Shown piece after piece: positions 51,961-61,828 of a stretch of 64,000 nt of DNA. Numbering within the stretch: the stretch's first letter is position 1; each line of letters begins with the position of its first letter. Below the pieces are notes generated by a model, which was not told the origin of the DNA, did not search any database, and worked only from the letters and a program-made list of their open reading frames with translations. Location of the stretch: positions 1 to 64,000 of the forward strand of contig NZ_RQZG01000010.1 in assembly GCF_003859805.1 (NCBI RefSeq), in the 5' to 3' direction. Both the position numbers and the translations under genes were made by a program. The DNA comes from Arachnia propionica. Lineage in GTDB: Bacteria; Actinomycetota; Actinomycetes; Propionibacteriales; Propionibacteriaceae.

Positions 51961-52304
51961 ATGTGCCGGGGGCACCTGATGGAACAACCACCCCCGCCAC
52001 CAGACCCTCCACCTTGGGACTGGGCCAGTCATCACTTGATCGCGCAGGAGTCGGGTGCCCTTCGACGGTGCGGAGCGTGGCTCACAAGGCGGGGACGGTG
52101 TTGTCGAAGGACCGGGTGGGAGGGGCGTTGTGTCGCGCAGGCACCCCGCCGGTTCGCGTTTGGGTCCCCTGACACACGGTGCAGGAACACGGGATGGGCG
52201 CCTCCTCCCCGAGGAGCAGCCTGGGCAGGAACCGCCGAGGTCAGTGGCACCATCACGGCGATGAGAACCACTTCGAACCTGACGACGAGGTATCGTCCTC
52301 TGGC
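51961..52304. other. Intergenic stretch after the IS relic
   Basis: No coding frame with good start or composition. Probably leftover insertion-sequence flank. TATCGT at 52291-52296 may be the -10 of the following gene. Confidence 0.35.
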
Positions 52305-53519
52305 ATGGGAGCTGGACACTCACACAACCACGAGGACCTGGACCACGTCGAGGTCGGGGCCCGGGCGCGAACCGTGTTGGTGGTCTTCCTGGCGGTCATC
52401 GGGGTGCTGGCGGTTGCCGGGATGATCTGGTTGTGGCCGAGCGGCAAGGAGCTGTCCACCCACATCGACCGGATCCCGGACGCGCCCAATTTCTCCTACC
52501 AGCAGGGCAGGATCACCGAGGTCGTGGAAGGGTGCGGGAACACCAACCCGAGCCGTGTGACCTGTGCCACGGCGACGGTGGAGCTGACGTCGGGCCCGGA
52601 GGCCGGGCAGCAGGTGTCGGTGCAGCTGGAGGGTCCCCCGGCGCAGGCGGGGCTGCGGGCCGGCGACGACATCACCGTCGGCCGGATCGCCGCCGAGGCG
52701 GGGCCGTTGTACCACTACACCGATGCGTCACGGCTGCCGTTCATCATCGCGTTGGCGGTGCTGTTCATCGCGGTGGTGGCGGCGGTGGCCCGGTGGAAGG
52801 GATTGTTCGCGCTGCTCGGACTGGGTTTCGCCGGGGCGGTGCTCATCGGTTTCATGCTGCCGGCGCTGTTGGCCGGCAAACCGGGCATCGCCGTCGCGCT
52901 GGTCGGTGGCACGGCCATCATGTTCGTGGTGCTCTACGTCGCACACGGGGTCTCGATCCGCACCTCGACGGCGTTGGCGGGCACGCTGCTCGGGGTGGCG
53001 ATCACGACGGGGCTGGGTGCGCTCTCGGTGGAGTTGGCGAGGCTGTCCGGTTTCGCGGAGGAGAGCGACTTCGACCTGGCGAGCATCGCCACCGTCCTGG
53101 ACTTCCGGGAGCTGCTCATGGTCGCGATCATCATCGGTGGTCTGGGTGTGCTCAACGACGTGACCATCACGCAGAGCTCAGCGGTGTGGGAGCTGCGGGC
53201 GGCGGCCCCGACGATGAGTCGTCGGAAGTTGTTCGCGGCGGGGATGCGGATCGGTCGTGATCACATCGCCTCCACCATCTACACCATCGTCTTCGCCTAT
53301 GCGGGCAGCACGTTGGCCGTGCTGCTGATGCTGTACTACAGCACCGAGCCGGCCCTGTTGCTCATCAACAAGGAGATGTTCTCCAGTGAGATCGTCCGCA
53401 CCCTGGGTTCGGCCATCGGCCTGATCCTGAGTGTCCCCATCACGACGGGGATCGCAGCACTCACCGTCGCCGGTCCGAAGCCCGACGAGGAACCGGCCAA
53501 GCACGCCGCCCCGGCCTGA
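52305..53519 (+). CDS. YibE/F-like membrane protein
   Basis: 404 aa from ATG 52305 (TATCGT box 8 nt upstream, no SD). His-rich start (GHSHNHEDLDH), one N-terminal membrane segment, a small OB-like periplasmic part (ITEVVEGCGNTNPSRVTCAT; GLRAGDDITVGRI), then seven membrane segments with GLGVLNDVTITQSSAVWEL, the YibE/F signature. Function unknown, possibly transport. Confidence 0.85.
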   Translation: MGAGHSHNHEDLDHVEVGARARTVLVVFLAVIGVLAVAGMIWLWPSGKELSTHIDRIPDAPNFSYQQGRITEVVEGCGNTNPSRVTCATATVELTSGPEAGQQVSVQLEGPPAQAGLRAGDDITVGRIAAEAGPLYHYTDASRLPFIIALAVLFIAVVAAVARWKGLFALLGLGFAGAVLIGFMLPALLAGKPGIAVALVGGTAIMFVVLYVAHGVSIRTSTALAGTLLGVAITTGLGALSVELARLSGFAEESDFDLASIATVLDFRELLMVAIIIGGLGVLNDVTITQSSAVWELRAAAPTMSRRKLFAAGMRIGRDHIASTIYTIVFAYAGSTLAVLLMLYYSTEPALLLINKEMFSSEIVRTLGSAIGLILSVPITTGIAALTVAGPKPDEEPAKHAAPA

Positions 53520-53638
53520 CCCTCCCCCGCCCATCCCATCCGCTCTCTCCATCCCCCGCCCTGTCTCCACCCACCCCGTTCTCTTCTCAGCCACCCACCC
53601 TCTCCTCACCCGTCCCACTCTCTGCAGCCATACCTTGA

Positions 53639-53783
53639 TTTCGCCTGTCTTATGAGCGGTTCGCCTGTCTTGTGACGGGTTCGCCTGTCTTGAGGAGGAA
53701 ACGCCTGCCCAAAATCGAATTGCCTGTCCAATAAGACAGGCAATTCGATTTAAGACAGGCAAACCGCGCCCAAGACAGGCGAA
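53639..53783. repeat. Nested palindrome element, copy A
   Basis: Seven units of the type TTCGCCTGTCTT or its complement, arranged symmetrically about a core with 17-bp perfect arms (53712-53728 / 53735-53751) and loop CAATAA. Lies just upstream of the AbiEi/DUF559-like gene. The 120 bp before it are unusually pyrimidine-rich and hold no gene. Confidence 0.85.
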
Positions 53784-53909
53784 ATGGCGGGGGACGACGG
53801 ACGCACAGGCTGCGGCACAGAGACGACGACGCGTCAGCAGGCCAGAGTTTTCCACAGCTTGTCGCCAGCCTCTTGACAGGCATCAGTTCCCATGGGCTGA
53901 ACTGGACGC

Positions 53910-54827
53910 ATGACCAACAACGACGTATGGACCCGCGCCCACCTGACCTCGCTGGGACTCACCCCCTCCCAGCTCGACCGACAACTCGAGGACGGAACCC
54001 TGACCCGGCTGCGTCGAGGTTTCTACTCCCACACCGAGGCCCTCGACTCCCGAGAGGGACATCTACGACGAATCCGTGCGACCGCAGAGCAGGTTGACGA
54101 CACGAGCGTCTTCAGTCATGTCTCAGCGGCCGTGCTGCACGGACTCCCGGTTCCGTTCGAAGCACTGGAGACCGTGACGATGACCCGTCGCTCGCCGGGC
54201 CATGGGGACCGAACCCTCCGCCTGCTCGTGCGCCGCACCGCCATCGAGGATGCAGAGATCACCTCGATCGACAACCTTCCGGTGACCACGCTCGCCCGCA
54301 CCACGACCGACCTCGCCCGGACCTCGGACTTCGGTTGGGCGCTCGTCGTCGCCGATGCCGCCCTGGCTCGGGGCGCGACCAGGCAGGACCTGCTGAACCA
54401 GCTGGCTCTGCATCCTCGACTGCACGGGACGAGTCAGGCCCGCCGGGTGATCCATCTCGCCGACGAGCGGGCGGAGTCCCCTGCGGAGTCCTTCAGTCGC
54501 CTGAACATCATGCGTGCCGGGCTGCCAGAGCCTCAGCTCCAGGTCGAGATCATCGACGCAAACGGTGAGGTCATCGCCCGTCCGGACTTCCTGTGGCCGG
54601 AGTTCGGCGTGGCCGGAGAGGTGGACGGGATGATCAAGTACCGCGACCTCCTCAAACCGGGACAGGCCCCGTCAACGGTGATCCTCGCCGAGAAACGCCG
54701 CGACGTGAAGCTGGAGCAGCACGGTTATCGGGTGATCCACTGGGGATGGGCAGAGGCGACGAACGCCAGCACCCTGGCCCACCTGCTCGGCCCGGCGCTC
54801 AGGACATCGCTCAATCGTCGCGCCTGA
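53910..54827 (+). CDS. AbiEi/DUF559-like protein with a PD-(D/E)XK-type C-terminus
   Basis: 305 aa. The N-terminus (VWTRAHLTSLGLTPSQLDRQLEDGTLTRLRRGFY) is the winged-helix domain typical of AbiEi antitoxin-like proteins. The C-terminus (ANGEVIARPDFLWPEFGVAGEVDG, then VILAEKRRDVKLEQHGYRVIHWGW) follows the Vsr/DUF559 restriction-endonuclease fold with an Asp and Glu-x-Asp in metal-site positions. No dedicated toxin partner. Bracketed by nested palindromes A and B, 126 bp before and 18 bp after. Confidence 0.7.
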   Translation: MTNNDVWTRAHLTSLGLTPSQLDRQLEDGTLTRLRRGFYSHTEALDSREGHLRRIRATAEQVDDTSVFSHVSAAVLHGLPVPFEALETVTMTRRSPGHGDRTLRLLVRRTAIEDAEITSIDNLPVTTLARTTTDLARTSDFGWALVVADAALARGATRQDLLNQLALHPRLHGTSQARRVIHLADERAESPAESFSRLNIMRAGLPEPQLQVEIIDANGEVIARPDFLWPEFGVAGEVDGMIKYRDLLKPGQAPSTVILAEKRRDVKLEQHGYRVIHWGWAEATNASTLAHLLGPALRTSLNRRA

Positions 54828-54844
54828 CCTCCCAGCCCCACCAG

Positions 54845-54972
54845 TTTCGCCTGTCCTGGGACGGGTTCGCCTGCCTTAAATCGAATTGCCTGTCTTATTA
54901 GACAGGCAATTCGATTTAAGGCAGGCGAACCGGACTCAGGACAGGCAAACCCCTCACAAGACAGGCGAACCA
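54845..54972. repeat. Nested palindrome element, copy B
   Basis: Core of two perfect 29-bp arms (54866-54894 / 54901-54929) around TTATTA, flanked by further CGCCTGTC- and GACAGGCG-type units. Could fold into a very long hairpin in the 3' region of the upstream gene and of ileS. Confidence 0.9.
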
Positions 54973-55054
54973 AGCAGGGCGACGGGTGAGGATGGAGTGG
55001 AGGAAGGTTCCGGGGGCGACGGTGGGCCGCCGGGCGGCCCCCGTCCCCGACACC

Positions 55055-58000
55055 TCAGGCCTTGACGACCTGCACCCTCAGACCCAGCTCCTGCTCCTCG
55101 GCCGTCACCGCGGAGACCTCGCCCTGGCTCAGCCGGACCGCCAGCACCTCGTCGGCGATCAGTCCCGCATGCTCGGTGATGGCCTCGGCCAGCTCGCCCT
55201 CGGCCTGGAGCAGCAGCGTGATCCGGTCGGTCACCTCCAGCCCCGACGACTTCCGGGCCTCCTGCACCACCCGGATCACCTCCCGGGCCAGGCCCGCCCG
55301 CACCAGCTCCGGGGTCAGCTCCAGGTCAAGCGCCACCGTCTCACCCTGCTCGTTGACCACGGACCAGCCCTCACGGGGACGCTCGCTCAGCAGCACCTCC
55401 TCGGTGCCCACCTCCACCTGCTCGCCCTCGACCTCGACGACGCTCCGGCCGTCACGACGCAGCTCCAACGCCAACCTGGCCGCATCCGCCGCGGCGATCG
55501 CCGCCGCCACCAGCGGGGTCCGCTTGCCGAACCGCTTGCCGAGGCTGCGGAAGTTGCCCTTCGCCGAGTGGTCCACGAGATCACCGGCCGAGGTGAACGA
55601 GTCGATCTCCTGCACGTTCAGCTCCGCACGCACCTCGGCGCGCAGCTCGTCGGACAACTGCTCCAGAGCCGCCGTCGGGATGAGCATCCGACGCAGCACC
55701 TGCCTCACCTTCCGCTTCGACTCCGCCCGGGCGGAACGCCCCAGCTCCACGACGCGACGTGCCGTCGCCATCGAGGCCGACAGCCTCTCGTCGATGAGGG
55801 AGGGATCGAAGCTCGGCCACGAGGCCAGGTGCACCGACTCCGGACCCGACGGGTCCGTGGTGACGAACAGGTCCTGCCACACCCGTTCAGTGACGAACGG
55901 CATGATCGGGGCCATGAGCCTGGTCACGACGTTCAACGTCTCGTGCAGCGTCGCGAGCGCCCCGGCGTCCCCCGCCCAGAACCGACGACGCGACCGGCGC
56001 ACGTACCAGTTCGACAGGTCGTCGACGAAGGCCGCGAGATGCGACCCCGCCTTCTGCGTGTCGAAGTCCTCCAACGCGACGGTGACGTCGCGGATCAGCT
56101 CATTGGTCGCCGAGACCAGCCACCGGTCCAGCACGTGCTGACTGGTCGCCCGCTCACCACTCGGGCCCCACCCGGCGGCCCGCGCGTACAGCGACTGGAA
56201 GGCGACGGTGTTCCAGTAGGTCAGCAGCACCTTCCGCACCGTCTCCGCGATCGTCGAGTGCCCCACCCGGCGCGCCATCCACGGCGACCCGGAGCAGGCC
56301 ATGAACCAGCGCACCGCGTCCGCCCCGTGGGAGTCCATCAGCGGGATCGGCTCCAGGATGTTGCCGAGATGCTTGCTCATCTTCCGGCCGTCCTCGGCGA
56401 GGATGTGCCCGAGACACACGACGTTGCGGTAGCTGGACTGCTCGAACACCAGCGTGCCGACCGCCATGAGCGAGTAGAACCAGCCACGGGTCTGGTCGAT
56501 GGCCTCGCAGATGAAGTCGGCCGGGTAGTTGGCCTCGAGCTTCTCCGCCGACCCCGGAACGTGCGGGTAGCCCCACTGCGCGAACGGCATCGCCCCGGAG
56601 TCGAACCACGCGTCGATCACCTCCGGGACGCGACGGTAGGTGGCGCCGTCCTGGACGATCTCCACGTCGTCGATGAAGGGACGGTGCGGGTCGAGCCCAC
56701 TGAGATCGCGACCGGCCAGCTCACCGAGTTCCGCCAGGGAGCCGACGCAGATCAGGTCCGAGGGGTCGTCGACGTTGCGCCAGATCGGCAACGGGGTGCC
56801 CCAGTAGCGGCTGCGCGACAGCGCCCAGTCGATGTTGTTGTCGAGCCAGTCGCCGTAGCGGCCGTGCTTGATGGAGGCGGGGTACCAGGTCGTCGCCTCG
56901 TTCTCGGCCAGCAGCTGGTCCTTGATGCGCGTGGTGCGGATGTACCACGACGGCTGGGCGTAGTACAGCAGCGCGGTGTGGCAGCGCCAGCAGTGCGGGT
57001 AGGAGTGGAGGTAGTCGAGCCTGCGGAACAGCAGGCCGCGGGCCTCGAGGTCCGTCACGAGGGTGGCGTCGGCGGTCTTGAAGAACACCCCACCCACCAG
57101 CGGGAGGTCCTCGTCGAAGGTGCCGTTCGCCCGGATCGGGTTGACGAACGGCAGCCCGTAGGCGCGGCAGACCTGCATGTCGTCCTCGCCGAAGGCCGGT
57201 GCCTGGTGGACCAGACCGGTGCCGTCCGAGGTGGTGACGTAGTCGGCCAGCACCACCAGGTGCGCGGCCTCGGGGAACTCCACCAGGTCGAAGGGCCGCT
57301 GATAGGTCCAGCGTTCCATCTCGGTGCCGCGGAAGGTCTCGCCACGGCTCCACTCCTCGCCCAGCACGGCGTCGAACAGCGGTTCCGCCACGACGAGGCG
57401 GCCCAGCTCAGGATGGGTGCCGACCACGTAGTCCACCTCGGGGTGCACGGCGACGGCGGTGTTGGAGACCAGCGTCCACGGCGTCGTCGTCCACACCAGC
57501 AGGTCGGCCGACCCGGCGAGCGGACCCGAGGTGACGGGGAACCGGACGTAGACCGACGGGTCGGTGACGTCCTCGTAGCCCTGGGCCAGTTCGTGGTCGG
57601 ACAGGGTGGTGCCGCAGCGCGGGCAGTAGGGGGCGACGCGGTGGTCCTCCTGCAGCAGCCCCTTGTCGAAGATCTGTTTGAGCGCCCACCAGCACGACTG
57701 CACGTACTCCGGGGTCATGGTGACGTAGGCGTCGTCGAGGTTGACCCAGTAACCCATGCGACGGGTCAGTTCGGCGAAGGCGTCGACGTGCCGCAGCACG
57801 GATTCGCGACACCTCGCGTTGAACGCCTCGACCCCGTAGGCCTCGATGTCGGGTTTGCCGGAGAAGCCGAGTTCCTTCTCGACGGCGAGCTCGACGGGCA
57901 GGCCGTGGCAGTCCCAGCCGGCCTTGCGGTCGACACGACGACCCTGCATGGTCTTGAAGCGTGGGAACAGGTCCTTGAACACGCGGGCCTCGATGTGGTG

Positions 58001-58174
58001 GGTGCCGGGCATGCCGTTCGCGGTGGGCGGGCCCTCGTAGAAGGTCCACGGTTCGCCGTCGCGGGAGGCCTCCAACGACTTGGCGAAGGTGTCCTGCTGT
58101 GCCCAGAGCTGGATGATCTCGTGTTCCAGGGCAGGGAAGTCGACGGCGGCTGGGACCTGGTTGTAGGAGCTCAT
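55055..58174 (-). CDS. ileS: Isoleucyl-tRNA synthetase
   Basis: 1039 aa from ATG 58174 (MSSYNQVPAAVDFP). Class I synthetase: ATP-binding HIGH-type motif in GPPTANGMPGTHH, the CP1 editing region with DLLVWTTTPWTL, and KMSKS-type DGRKMSKHLGN. The tail has a C-terminal anticodon-binding region and ends with VTAEEQELGLRVQVVKA. Size and N-terminus fit the eukaryote-like IleS type found in many actinomycetes. Expression is controlled by the T-box upstream. Confidence 0.97.
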   Translation of the reverse strand: MSSYNQVPAAVDFPALEHEIIQLWAQQDTFAKSLEASRDGEPWTFYEGPPTANGMPGTHHIEARVFKDLFPRFKTMQGRRVDRKAGWDCHGLPVELAVEKELGFSGKPDIEAYGVEAFNARCRESVLRHVDAFAELTRRMGYWVNLDDAYVTMTPEYVQSCWWALKQIFDKGLLQEDHRVAPYCPRCGTTLSDHELAQGYEDVTDPSVYVRFPVTSGPLAGSADLLVWTTTPWTLVSNTAVAVHPEVDYVVGTHPELGRLVVAEPLFDAVLGEEWSRGETFRGTEMERWTYQRPFDLVEFPEAAHLVVLADYVTTSDGTGLVHQAPAFGEDDMQVCRAYGLPFVNPIRANGTFDEDLPLVGGVFFKTADATLVTDLEARGLLFRRLDYLHSYPHCWRCHTALLYYAQPSWYIRTTRIKDQLLAENEATTWYPASIKHGRYGDWLDNNIDWALSRSRYWGTPLPIWRNVDDPSDLICVGSLAELGELAGRDLSGLDPHRPFIDDVEIVQDGATYRRVPEVIDAWFDSGAMPFAQWGYPHVPGSAEKLEANYPADFICEAIDQTRGWFYSLMAVGTLVFEQSSYRNVVCLGHILAEDGRKMSKHLGNILEPIPLMDSHGADAVRWFMACSGSPWMARRVGHSTIAETVRKVLLTYWNTVAFQSLYARAAGWGPSGERATSQHVLDRWLVSATNELIRDVTVALEDFDTQKAGSHLAAFVDDLSNWYVRRSRRRFWAGDAGALATLHETLNVVTRLMAPIMPFVTERVWQDLFVTTDPSGPESVHLASWPSFDPSLIDERLSASMATARRVVELGRSARAESKRKVRQVLRRMLIPTAALEQLSDELRAEVRAELNVQEIDSFTSAGDLVDHSAKGNFRSLGKRFGKRTPLVAAAIAAADAARLALELRRDGRSVVEVEGEQVEVGTEEVLLSERPREGWSVVNEQGETVALDLELTPELVRAGLAREVIRVVQEARKSSGLEVTDRITLLLQAEGELAEAITEHAGLIADEVLAVRLSQGEVSAVTAEEQELGLRVQVVKA

Positions 58175-58350
58175 CTGCGGTACCTCGGGTCGGTGGACAG
58201 GACCGGAGGGACGAGCCGGGGCCCGCGGTACCACCCTCCTTGGACGCGATGCGTCCCGCTTGATTCGTGCTCGCGGCCGGGTCTAGTGAGCGTGCGCCGT
58301 TCTTCCGGCAGCTCCGGGGTGATGGCCCCATCGTCGCCTTGCGATGCGCA
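58175..58350 (-). promoter_or_regulatory. T-box leader of ileS (Ile specifier ATC)
   Basis: On the minus strand the leader carries AGGGTGGTACCGCG (58224-58237), the T-box sequence that binds the tRNA acceptor end. Further 5' is the stem-I segment GGCCATCACCCC with specifier ATC at 58321-58323 and the downstream GGAAGAAC. This is the layout of the short stem-I translational Ile T-boxes of actinomycetes: uncharged tRNA-Ile should free the ribosome-binding site. CATAAT (complement of 58354-58359) may be the -10 box. Confidence 0.85.
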
Positions 58351-58382
58351 TCAATTATGCGCGGGACCGTGGCGAACCGGAA

Positions 58383-58456
58383 ATCCGCTGCAAACGTGCG
58401 GCGCGTTGCGCCTGGGAACGCTCTCATCAGGAACGCTCCGCACGTTTGCAGCGGAT
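58383..58456. repeat. Palindromic repeat element, copy 2 (25-bp arms)
   Basis: Arms 58383-58407 and 58432-58456 pair with one mismatch; the arm core GCTGCAAACGTGCGG is shared with the element at 24225-24292. Lies between the end of the propeller-like gene and the ileS leader, so it could act as a terminator for the former. Confidence 0.9.
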
Positions 58457-58463
58457 CCGTGGC

Positions 58464-60515
58464 TCAACCTCTCGTGACGCTGTGCCGGAACAGCTCAGCC
58501 CCCTTGGAGTAGTAGAGGTATCCGTCATGCCCGAGGGTCAGGCAGGCGACCCAGTGGTCCCCCCGGCCCACACCCACGACCACCTCGGCATCCCCGAACC
58601 TCCCGGTGGGGATCCGCCACAGTTGGCCGCCGACGACGGCGTACAGCACCCCGCCCTGCTCCAGCAGCCAGCTGCGGTTGAACTCACCCGCCCGGTTGGT
58701 GAGGGCCTGCGCCTCGATGCGACCGTCCACCATCTTGAACACGTGCTGCCCGGTGATGCCGTACAGCACGCCGTCGGCACCGACGGTGAGTCCGGTCACC
58801 GCGACCTGCTGGTCGAGCACGCGGGTGATGCGGGTCACCTTCCGTTTGCCGAGGTCGAACTCGACGACGTAGGCCTCACGGGTCTCGGCGAAGGTCTGGT
58901 GACCGCCCCGGGTGCTGGTTCCCATGTAGATCGTGTTCCCGATGCGGGCCAGGGAGACGGGGGACAGTTTCGCGATCTGGCTCCCGTCGACACCCGGGGC
59001 GTAGGTGCTGGAGGCGACGAAGGGGTAGGTCTCGAGTCCACCGGTGGCCCGGTCGTAGATGCTGAGTGCCCCGCCGAGCTGCCCGTAGCCCGGCACCGAG
59101 CCGAAGGCGAAGTCACCGTTGCCCAGGGAGAGCGCCGCGTAGGGCCGGTCCTGGCGGTGTCCGATCGCGATGTCCTTGGTCTTCGTCGCGTCGTCGAGTG
59201 ACTCGATGTGCACCTTCCCACCGGGGTACAGGCCGGTGGCCAACCACTCGCCGTCGGAGGCCATGCTCTCGGCCTGCGCGACGGGGCCGTCGTGGTGCCC
59301 GTAGCTCGTCGCGTCCGCCGTCGCTCCCGGGGTGATCTCCAGCAGCCCCTTGGACGTCATGTACCAGGAGGCGTACAGCTTGCCGTTCGCGGCTGCGGTC
59401 ATCGACTGGACGGCACGCGCCCTGCTCACGACCTGGTCGTCCCGGACCGTCACCCTGCCCGCGGGGATGTGCGCGATGCTGAACTCGCCGTTGGTCATCT
59501 CGTTGGAGGTGAAGATGTCCGTGGTCGCCCAGCTGAGTGGGCTCAGGCGTCCCCTGAGCGACGGGTCGTGCAGCACGGCCTCACGGGTCCCCGTGGTGGG
59601 GTCGTAGGAGTACAGCCAACCGCCGGAGTGCTCACCGATGTGGGTGAAGTACACCTTCGTCGGGTCCCCGGGCCGGGTGACGACGTGCTTGCCGTAGGTG
59701 TCGAGGTCCTGCCTGGCCCCGGTGGTGAGGTTGTAGGCCACACCGCCGTACGAGCCGATCTTGTTGGTGTAGAGCCACCCGCCGTGGACCTCGAGGTGCT
59801 CGTGCGTGCCCGACTGCGGCTGCCCGGTGAGCACCGGCAGCACCGTCCTGGCCCCCGTCGAGACGTTGATGCGGATCACCTGCGGGGTGGTGGGTCCGGT
59901 GCCGACGTAGACGTGGCCGTCGGCGTGGTCGATGGACTGCGCGTACTGGGCCTCGGAGACCGGGGCACCGCCGGGCAGCAGACCCCATCCCCGGTCGGCC
60001 CGCCAGGTCAGGACGTGAGCACCGCCGTTCTTGGCGTTGGTGGCCAGGTAGGCGGTGCCGGAGTCGTCGACGGCGATGTCCCAGATGGACTCGAACCTCG
60101 CGTCGACATCCTTCCAGCCGGGCGCGCCCTCGACGCTGAGCTGCGTGACCTCGTCGCCCGTCGGGTCGTAGCGGAACAGGTGGTGGGCGGACCCGATGAG
60201 CAGGCTGTCGTCGGGCATCCTCGCGAACCCCCAGGCCTGGACGTCGATGTCCTGGTTGCTGAGCGGCTTGGACGTGGTGGTCTTCCCGGTGGCGAGGTCG
60301 ATGACGTTGAGCATGCCACCGATGCCGCTGGCCACCACCACGGCGACGGGGGTGCCGTCGGGGCGCACCGTCGTGCCGAAGTTGGGGACGTTGGCCGGTG
60401 CGGGCGGTGGGTCGGGCAGTTTCTCCTCCTGGCCGGGGGCGGCGAGCGCCGCCCTCGGGGCCAGTAGCGCGAGCAGTGCCAGCAGTGCGGTCAGGAATGC
60501 AGTTGCGTGCTTCAT
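58464..60515 (-). CDS. Secreted beta-propeller-like protein
   Basis: 683 aa. Signal peptide MKHATAFLTALLALLALLAP...ALAAP. The mature part is a series of repeated beta units of about 45-60 residues (WGFARMPDDSLLIGSAHHLFRYDP; WDIAVDDSGTAYLATNAKNGGAHVLTW; MTAAANGKLYASWY; LTVGADGVLYGITGQHVFKM), as in YVTN/NHL/PQQ-type propellers. No lipobox or sortase signal. Ligand unknown. Confidence 0.8.
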   Translation of the reverse strand: MKHATAFLTALLALLALLAPRAALAAPGQEEKLPDPPPAPANVPNFGTTVRPDGTPVAVVVASGIGGMLNVIDLATGKTTTSKPLSNQDIDVQAWGFARMPDDSLLIGSAHHLFRYDPTGDEVTQLSVEGAPGWKDVDARFESIWDIAVDDSGTAYLATNAKNGGAHVLTWRADRGWGLLPGGAPVSEAQYAQSIDHADGHVYVGTGPTTPQVIRINVSTGARTVLPVLTGQPQSGTHEHLEVHGGWLYTNKIGSYGGVAYNLTTGARQDLDTYGKHVVTRPGDPTKVYFTHIGEHSGGWLYSYDPTTGTREAVLHDPSLRGRLSPLSWATTDIFTSNEMTNGEFSIAHIPAGRVTVRDDQVVSRARAVQSMTAAANGKLYASWYMTSKGLLEITPGATADATSYGHHDGPVAQAESMASDGEWLATGLYPGGKVHIESLDDATKTKDIAIGHRQDRPYAALSLGNGDFAFGSVPGYGQLGGALSIYDRATGGLETYPFVASSTYAPGVDGSQIAKLSPVSLARIGNTIYMGTSTRGGHQTFAETREAYVVEFDLGKRKVTRITRVLDQQVAVTGLTVGADGVLYGITGQHVFKMVDGRIEAQALTNRAGEFNRSWLLEQGGVLYAVVGGQLWRIPTGRFGDAEVVVGVGRGDHWVACLTLGHDGYLYYSKGAELFRHSVTRG

Positions 60516-60617
60516 CGTGGGCCTCCTGACAACGACCCTAGACAGAGCTTGATACGTTCAAAAGTCGTCTCATCAGACCTTCCTTGACAAGCCGAAAGTT
60601 GACATCCGTTCACCTCG

Positions 60618-60630
60618 TAGAATCCTTGTC
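60618..60630 (+). promoter_or_regulatory. Leaderless promoter of the MalY-type gene
   Basis: TAGAAT (60618-60623) lies 7 nt before ATG 60631; no SD. TTGACA (60599-60604) is only 13 bp upstream, which is short for a -35 box. Confidence 0.4.
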
Positions 60631-61743
60631 ATGCGCATCTTCGACGTACCCTTGGAGGAACTCCGCCGACGCCGCAGCATCAAGTGGTCACGGTTCGAAC
60701 CGGACGTGTTGCCGATGTTCGTCGCCGAGATGGACGTCCACCTGCTGCCCGCCGTGCAGGAGCGGCTGAACCAGATGCTGGCCGACGGGGACACCGGCTA
60801 CCCGGAGCAGCCGGAGTACCAGGAGGCGTACGCCGATTTCGCGGCCGAGACGTGGGGGCTGCGACTGGACCCGGGCTCCTTCCGGGTCGGCTGCGACACG
60901 ATGGCCCCCATCCGCGAGTTGACGGCGGCCCTCACCGAGCCGGGAGACGGCGTGGCGTTCAACCCGCCGATCTACCCGCCGTTCCGCTGGGTGGTCCGGG
61001 CCGCCGGGTGTCGCCCGGTCGAGGTCCCCCTCAAGGACGGTCGGCTGGACCTGGAGGCGCTGGAGCAGGCCTTCGCGACGGAGCAGGTGAAGGTGTACCT
61101 GCTGTGTTCCCCGCACAACCCGAACGGCACCCTCCACACCCAACAGGAACTGACCCGGGTGATGGAGTTGGCGAACCGTCACGGCGTCGCGGTGATCAGC
61201 GACGAGATCCACGCACCGCTCAGCGGTGGGCGCCACACCCCGATCCTCATGGTGCCGGGTGGGGAGCGGGCGTTCATGGTGGTCTCGTCGTCGAAGGCGT
61301 TCAACCTGGCGGCGCTCAAGGCAGGGTTGATCGTTCCGGGTGCGGCGGTGGTGGAGGTGGTCGCAGGGCTCGGCCCACAGGTCCACGAGGCGGCCTCCTA
61401 CTTCGGGGTGACGGCGAATGCGACGGCGCTTCGGCACGGCCGCGACTGGCTGGCGCAGCTGCGTGAGGAGATCGAGGAGAACAAGGCCCATTTCGTGGCT
61501 GAGCTGGCGGCCCGGCTGCCGCAGCTGACCTGGACCCCGTCGGAGGGAACCTACCTGGCGTGGTTGGACTGCACTCCGCTGGGTCTGGAACATCCAGGGC
61601 AGCACTTCCACGAGCAGGCGCGGGTGCGGTTCAACTTCGGCCAGGACTTCGATCCCCGGGCCACGCAGCACGTCCGGGTGAACCTCGCGACGTCGAAGGA
61701 GCTGATCTCGGAGGCTGTCCGCCGCATGGCCGACAGCATCTGA
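60631..61743 (+). CDS. PLP-dependent aminotransferase of the MalY/PatB type (cystathionine beta-lyase-like)
   Basis: 370 aa, class I/II fold. WVVRAA aromatic segment, LLCSPHNPNGTLHTQQEL (substrate-binding Asn), VISDEIHAPLSGG (Asp for the pyridine nitrogen) and SSSKAFNLAALKAG with the PLP lysine. C-terminal Arg in RVNLATSKEL binds the carboxylate. MalY/PatB enzymes cleave C-S bonds of cystathionine or cysteine conjugates. Confidence 0.88.
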   Translation: MRIFDVPLEELRRRRSIKWSRFEPDVLPMFVAEMDVHLLPAVQERLNQMLADGDTGYPEQPEYQEAYADFAAETWGLRLDPGSFRVGCDTMAPIRELTAALTEPGDGVAFNPPIYPPFRWVVRAAGCRPVEVPLKDGRLDLEALEQAFATEQVKVYLLCSPHNPNGTLHTQQELTRVMELANRHGVAVISDEIHAPLSGGRHTPILMVPGGERAFMVVSSSKAFNLAALKAGLIVPGAAVVEVVAGLGPQVHEAASYFGVTANATALRHGRDWLAQLREEIEENKAHFVAELAARLPQLTWTPSEGTYLAWLDCTPLGLEHPGQHFHEQARVRFNFGQDFDPRATQHVRVNLATSKELISEAVRRMADSI

Positions 61744-61828
61744 GCGGGGTCAGTTTTTGCGGTTGGTTCTTCGTCATCCCCGGCTCCCTTTGGCTAGTCT
61801 GGGGGCGACTAGAACGATGGGAGATCTG

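Noticed and set aside
54986-58477. 1163-codon open frame antisense to ileS
   Set aside because: A long shadow caused by GC-rich codons of ileS; amino acid composition is non-biological.
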